NCBI RefSeq assembly: GCF_050947875.1
Contig: NW_027460346.1
Location: 2,918,000-2,981,999, forward strand
DNA: 64,000 nt
Origin: Dermacentor variabilis
Lineage: Eukaryota > Arthropoda > Arachnida > Ixodida > Ixodidae
Reading direction: 5' to 3'
Every line of letters begins with the position of its first letter. Positions within the stretch are counted from its first letter, which is position 1. This document shows positions 58,251 through 64,000 of this stretch, piece after piece. A model generated the notes under the pieces. The model saw nothing but the letters and a program-made list of their open reading frames with translations. It was not told the DNA's origin and searched no databases. Position numbers and translations under genes: made by a program.

Positions 58251-58406
58251 CGAGTGAGTGAGTGAGTGAGTGAGTGAGTGAGTGAGTGAGTGAGTGTGTG
58301 AGTGAGTGAGTGAGTGAGTGAGTGAGTGAGTGAGTGAGTGAGTGAGTGAGTGAGTGAGTGAGTGAGTGAGTGAGGGAGGGAGGGAGGGAGGGAGGGAGGG
58401 AGGGAG
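58251..58406. repeat. (GAGT)n then (GAGG)n microsatellite
   Basis: About 30 GAGT units with one GTGT interruption, changing to about 9 GAGG units. The open minus-strand frames through it are repeat artefacts. Confidence 0.95.
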
Positions 58407-59518
58407 CAAGGGAGCGAGTGCATGTATGCGTGCCTTTCATAATCGCGAAATGTTGCGATTTCTTGATTGAAACTGGTAAGTTTTGAAGGCCTCGGTATTT
58501 TGAACCAATTCCGAGTGTAGCACCAGTTACGAAGTGAGCACCCCCAAAGTTTGCCATGAATTGGCCTGCCACTTACTTTCACCGCCATGTGCGAGAGAGG
58601 CTCCTCGCAGAATAGCGAGTGGCACGCAATTTCCTATAGCGTACTTTGCGATAATGTTACGACACTCGATCTACTCGAAGGGGACATTGTTTCGCCATTT
58701 TTCGCTTTCTGTTCCGCGATTTCAATGTGCTTCTTAATGTAAGAAACAAGCACTTATAATTATTTTAGGTTCCTATTTAGGTGATTAATGCTGCAATTTC
58801 TCATGCGACTTGGGGTAACCCCGCTGCACTAAAAGAAGTACGTTATCAGTTGACACGCCATTAAAGAACGGATGGAGATGGATGTGTTCAGAATAATGAC
58901 GATGACAAAAATAAAGGTAGGCTGTACAATTAGTTAAACCAAGCTAAATATTTGTCATGACGAAAGCGTTATAATGAGCGGAGTACAAAACATTTCAACA
59001 GCAGACTTGGCTGCTGCAAAACTACGTGATAGCTCTTGATTACAGTGAACTGGGTGACCGAACATAGAGACATTGGCATTTGAAGTGTAGTGTTATAACA
59101 TAAAAAATTTAACAGAGAAATGCTTAGAGCTCTTGAATGAATGAGCGGCGATTGAGCGATGTATTGTAGAAACTGATTACGCTTCTGTAATGTACCGACT
59201 GAGGTGAATTAGTGGCGCTAGCGTGCTGCTGCACAAGACAATATACAGTCGATTCCCGGCCTCGGCGAGAGCATTATGCTTAGTATGGCATAGGTAAATG
59301 ATGTGTCGGCAGTGAAGCATAAATGTTCTATCGTGAGCAATATGAGTGGGAACATGCAAACACGTGGAAAATAACCTCGAAACCGAGTGAGAGCGATATG
59401 CGGATGGCGCTGTCGAAAACAGAATGGAAAGAGGGCCGCTCTTCCACGAACTGATGGCACTTCCACCGCGCCTGCGTTTTTCGAAAACGGTAGCTTATGC
59501 CATTTCACTGGCTGCCGA
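58407..59518. other. No recognisable gene
   Basis: Short frames only. Confidence 0.4.
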
Positions 59519-59696
59519 CAACCGATAGGACGGATCGACATTTGGGCGAATTGGTATTGGTTGAACATCTTGAAGGGCCAGCGCAAGAAGACGATGACAG
59601 AAGGCAGGAACACACAGTCAGCGCTGTCCTGTGTGTTCCTGCCTTCTGTCATCGTCTTTGTGCGCTGCCCCTTCAAGATGTTCAACCGATAGGACG
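59519..59696. mobile_element. Hairpin insertion (inverted repeat 4) with 14-bp direct repeats
   Basis: CAACCGATAGGACG occurs at 59519-59532 and 59683-59696. Between them lies an inverted repeat: arms 59559-59617 and 59629-59687, about 59 nt with few mismatches, around the loop TCAGCGCTGTC. An unpaired 26-bp leader sits on the left only. The direct repeats look like a target site duplication, so the hairpin appears to have inserted as a unit. Confidence 0.75.
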
Positions 59697-60512
59697 TTTA
59701 TATGTGACAGTGACTTACAGCTAGTCATTTTTTTTTCTTTCATGCTTTTTATAATTTTAGAGCACAGCTCTAAGGCGCTCATTTCCGCGTTTAGCGTAAG
59801 GTGCTTTCATGTACCTGAATACCCCTATACCTCTTTAGGACCTCATGTATACCTTATGGAGCGCATTGTGTGACGTGTTACAGGCAGACGGACAGATTTC
59901 TCAGGGAAGTAGCTCTAGAATGCTTACGCATCGAAACAGCGCTACTATTGACCACGCTTCGGTGCACAATGTTACCAGTAACCGCAATATCAAACAGCAT
60001 TATCGATTTATGCTGGCGATGTGAAGTTCCGCACTCTGTATAAAGAGAGGCATGGTGGGCGTGCCAACGGTTATTAGGGTAGCGTCCTCCTTTCCACTTT
60101 GTTTCTGACGGCGGCCGCCGCGTATAGCAGGGTTCTCATGGAGGAAGGAAAACACTAGGAGGGAACGTCACGTGACAGTTTTTAAGCCTAGTCATAAACA
60201 ATTTAGAGGACTGGCATGATGAGAAATAGGCTATCACGTGATAGGCAAGCGGTAGCTTTAGTCGGCTCGCTTTGGCTGCATCTGCCCCAGGGGTTTTGGA
60301 ATATGCGCACATAGTCGGCGTGGTCTAACGCGCGCCGAGATTGAGTGAAGGAATTCAAGTGTATGAAGGCAGTCGAGTCTGTGTTGCGTCAGTCAGGTAA
60401 AGCACCAAACTACCACGCGGGTCGCCGCTTAAGCAAGCAACAGACAGGCGCCAAGCCTGTAGCGAACCAAGGCGTCGGGTAATCAATCGGCATTGCGCCC
60501 AACAACCCGCGA
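59697..60512. other. No recognisable gene
   Basis: Short frames. At 60160-60260 a CACGTGA...AAGCCTAGTCA pattern resembles 39853-39880, a possible weak dispersed repeat. Confidence 0.35.
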
Positions 60513-60677
60513 CGACGGCTGGTCGCGCTTCGGGGCAGTTTCAGGGAAACGAGTAAACCTTTCGCCCTGCAAACGTGCGAAGCCAACCAAGCCGCCATTC
60601 CGACGGCGATTCGTCGCGTTTGGAGCGATATTCTGGGAAACAATATGATGTATTTCGCCCCTGCAAACATGTGCAGG
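60513..60677. repeat. Diverged ~88-bp tandem duplication
   Basis: CGACGGCTGGTCGCG, GGGAAAC and TTTCGCCCTGCAAACGTGC recur as CGACGGCGATTCGTCGCG, GGGAAAC and TTTCGCCCCTGCAAACATG. Confidence 0.5.
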
Positions 60678-61410
60678 CGCTCGATCAAGCGCGCGCCCAG
60701 TGTGCACGGCGATTGCTTTTCCGTGCGAAAGAAGTCCGCCCCATGTTGTGCACAACGATGGACTGGCGAGCCGCGGACCCCGACCATATATGAGGCCGTG
60801 CCGGCCCACCGTTATGGCAGACGGTCCCAGTCGACGCTGTCGTTCTGCTCAATGCCTTCTGCCTCTCAAGAGACCGGCGAGAACTCAATAGGCACGTCTC
60901 AACAGCGTATAAGGACGTCGCACCGCAAAATCTTACAAAATAGTGCACGTAAATCTCAAGGAAAGGCGACGACTTCGGCGTTTAGGATGCAGGGTAATGC
61001 TTTTTATTTATTTCGCAACGAAAGGCGCACAACAGAACTTTTTACTAAGCAAACAGGCGACAAATAACTATCCCGCGAAAGAACTCGTCTCATCCTATAT
61101 AGGTGCTAGACAGCGGAACAAAAATTAGCAAGAAAATACGCACCGGAGTTTCTGTTACACAACAGCTCATTTGACGAAACAATAAACCCTGCTTGTGCAT
61201 ACCCTGCAGGACGGGTTTCGAGGTGAGAGCGCCGACTAACTGCGGTGTTAAGCGCGAGTAATGCTTTGAACGTTATGTCGCCACGGGTCTGGCTCCCCAG
61301 TCTTTCTCTTCGTTTTAAGGCAATCATTTGAAGCGAAGAACGACGCCCGCAGTAGCACAAACCCATGCGTCTCCGTGCCTTTGACGGCAGGCGTCACTAA
61401 GCCGCTAATC

Positions 61411-61411
<1 letters not shown>
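60678..61411. other. No recognised gene
   Basis: The plus frame 60645-61067 (140 codons) and opposing minus frames lack known motifs. Confidence 0.3.
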
Positions 61412-61464
<53 letters not shown>

Positions 61465-61897
61465 GGTTACGCCCACTGCAGGGCAAAGGCCTCTCCCATA
61501 CTTCCCCAACAACCCCGGTCATGTACTAATTGTGGCCATGTCGGCCCTGCAAACTTCTTAATCTCATCCGCCCACCTAACTTTCTGTCGCCCCCTGCTAC
61601 GCTTCCCTTCCCTTGGAATCCAGTCCGTAACCCTTAATGACCATCGGTTATCTTCGCTCCTCATTACATGCCCTGCCCCCCCCCCCCTCATTTCTTTTTC
61701 TTGATTTCAACTAAGATGCCATTCACTCGCGTTTGTTCCCTCACCCAATCTGCTCTTTTCTTATCCCTTAACGTTACACCCATCATTCTTCTTTCCATAG
61801 CTCGTTGCGTCGTCCTCAATTTAAGTAGAACCCTTTTCGCAAGCCTCCAGGTTTCTGCCCCATAGGTGAGTACCGGTAAGACACAGCTATTATACAC
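61412..61897 (-). mobile_element. 5'-truncated RTE-clade LINE, copy C
   Basis: A minus-strand copy very similar to copy A (3579-4148). It has a (CAT)n tail of about 50 bp at 61412-61462, then the pol C-terminus. It stops at a compound microsatellite at 61898 instead of a visible target duplication. Confidence 0.88.
61467..61897 (-). pseudogene. RTE reverse transcriptase C-terminus, copy C (frameshifted)
   Basis: 61897-61688 has [20 protein letters not shown] and AMERRMMGVTLRDKKRADWV. 61691-61467 has HVMRSEDNRWSLRVTDW and EIKKFAGPTWPQLVHDRG. A C-run at about 61676-61687 separates the two frames and probably caused the shift. Endonuclease and RT palm are missing. Confidence 0.85.
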
Positions 61898-63694
<1,797 letters not shown>

Positions 63695-63900
63695 ATCTTC
63701 GATTGCGATGGCGGTTATACATGGACACTATGCAAGCAGATTTATCGCCGTCGCCGTGAAGTTCCGTGCAATGTACTATTGGGTGCGAGCAGAGATAGCG
63801 GGGGTGCGCGCGCCGCAGGTGCGAGGGCAAGCGTACGAAGGTGACCCGGGAAAGATGGCGGCTTGATGCGCGCGATGTTCCCGCGCTCTGGAGACGCGCA
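63695..63900 (+). repeat. Dispersed GC-rich repeat family, copy C
   Basis: ATTGCGATGGCGGTTATACA, GGACACTATGCAAGCAGATT and CGCCGTCGCCGTGAAGTTCC match the start of copies A and B. The downstream GC-rich part is less similar. Confidence 0.5.
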
Positions 63901-64000
63901 TGCTACGAGGCCGAGCAGCGAGCCGAGATGGCTGGGGGCTTCATGCGCGGTCTTAGCACGCGCTTATTTATTTATCTTTTTTGGAGGTGGGGGCGTGACC

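Noticed and set aside
58108..58588. Three overlapping frames of 97-154 codons
   Set aside because: They are translations of the (GAGT)n/(GAGG)n microsatellite.
60645..61067. 140-codon plus-strand frame
   Set aside because: No motif, with overlapping frames on the other strand through a tandem duplication.

Overview
The window looks like nuclear DNA of an arthropod, most likely a hard (ixodid) tick. There is no operon-like gene packing. It carries several families I associate with tick genomes: a tRNA-headed SINE resembling the described ixodid Ruka-type SINE, RTE-clade and RNase H-bearing I-clade LINEs, a mariner with D34D spacing, a Penelope-like retroelement, and abundant microsatellites. 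The tick assignment rests on recognition of these repeats, not on a database search. I see no host protein-coding gene that I can support. Nearly every long reading frame is transposon-derived, simple sequence, or unrecognised.

Layout. 0-5 kb: a foldback element (1040-1698), a GC-rich block, and a 5'-truncated RTE bounded by a perfect 12-bp target site duplication (TSD; 3579-4148). 5-10 kb: a LINE 3' end, and a diverged ~135-bp tandem satellite split by an I-clade LINE. Further on are a tandem duplication, a tRNA-like SINE head and a hairpin. 10-19 kb: a complete SINE with a 12-bp TSD and other tRNA-like SINEs. A near-perfect inverted repeat carries hammerhead-ribozyme-like core boxes (15225-15370). 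Then come a mariner with both inverted termini (16122-17431) and a degraded Penelope-like RT/GIY-YIG element (18142-19242). 19-32 kb: two copies of one LINE family ending in (GATG)n, an RTE endonuclease fragment and the 5' half of an I-clade LINE. 32-40 kb: degenerate tandem repeats, a 962-bp terminal-inverted-repeat element, cryptically simple sequence and a hairpin.

40-47 kb is the best-preserved part. An I-clade LINE (40858-43785) with RT, RNase H and a zinc knuckle is flanked by 130-bp direct repeats about 95% identical. A second LINE fragment is nested inside it with an 8-bp TSD. A CR1/Jockey-like LINE follows (44381-46262). 47-64 kb: SINEs, a LINE C-terminus, an RTE inserted into a SINE, the second foldback copy, a hairpin with 14-bp direct repeats, a third RTE copy and several large microsatellites.

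The elements act as a layered retrotransposon community. LINE 3' ends coincide with many of the microsatellites, SINEs presumably borrow LINE machinery, and nested insertions give relative ages. The most unusual structures are the hammerhead-like inverted repeat, the group of five ~50-bp-arm hairpins, and the exceptionally long duplication around the I-clade LINE.
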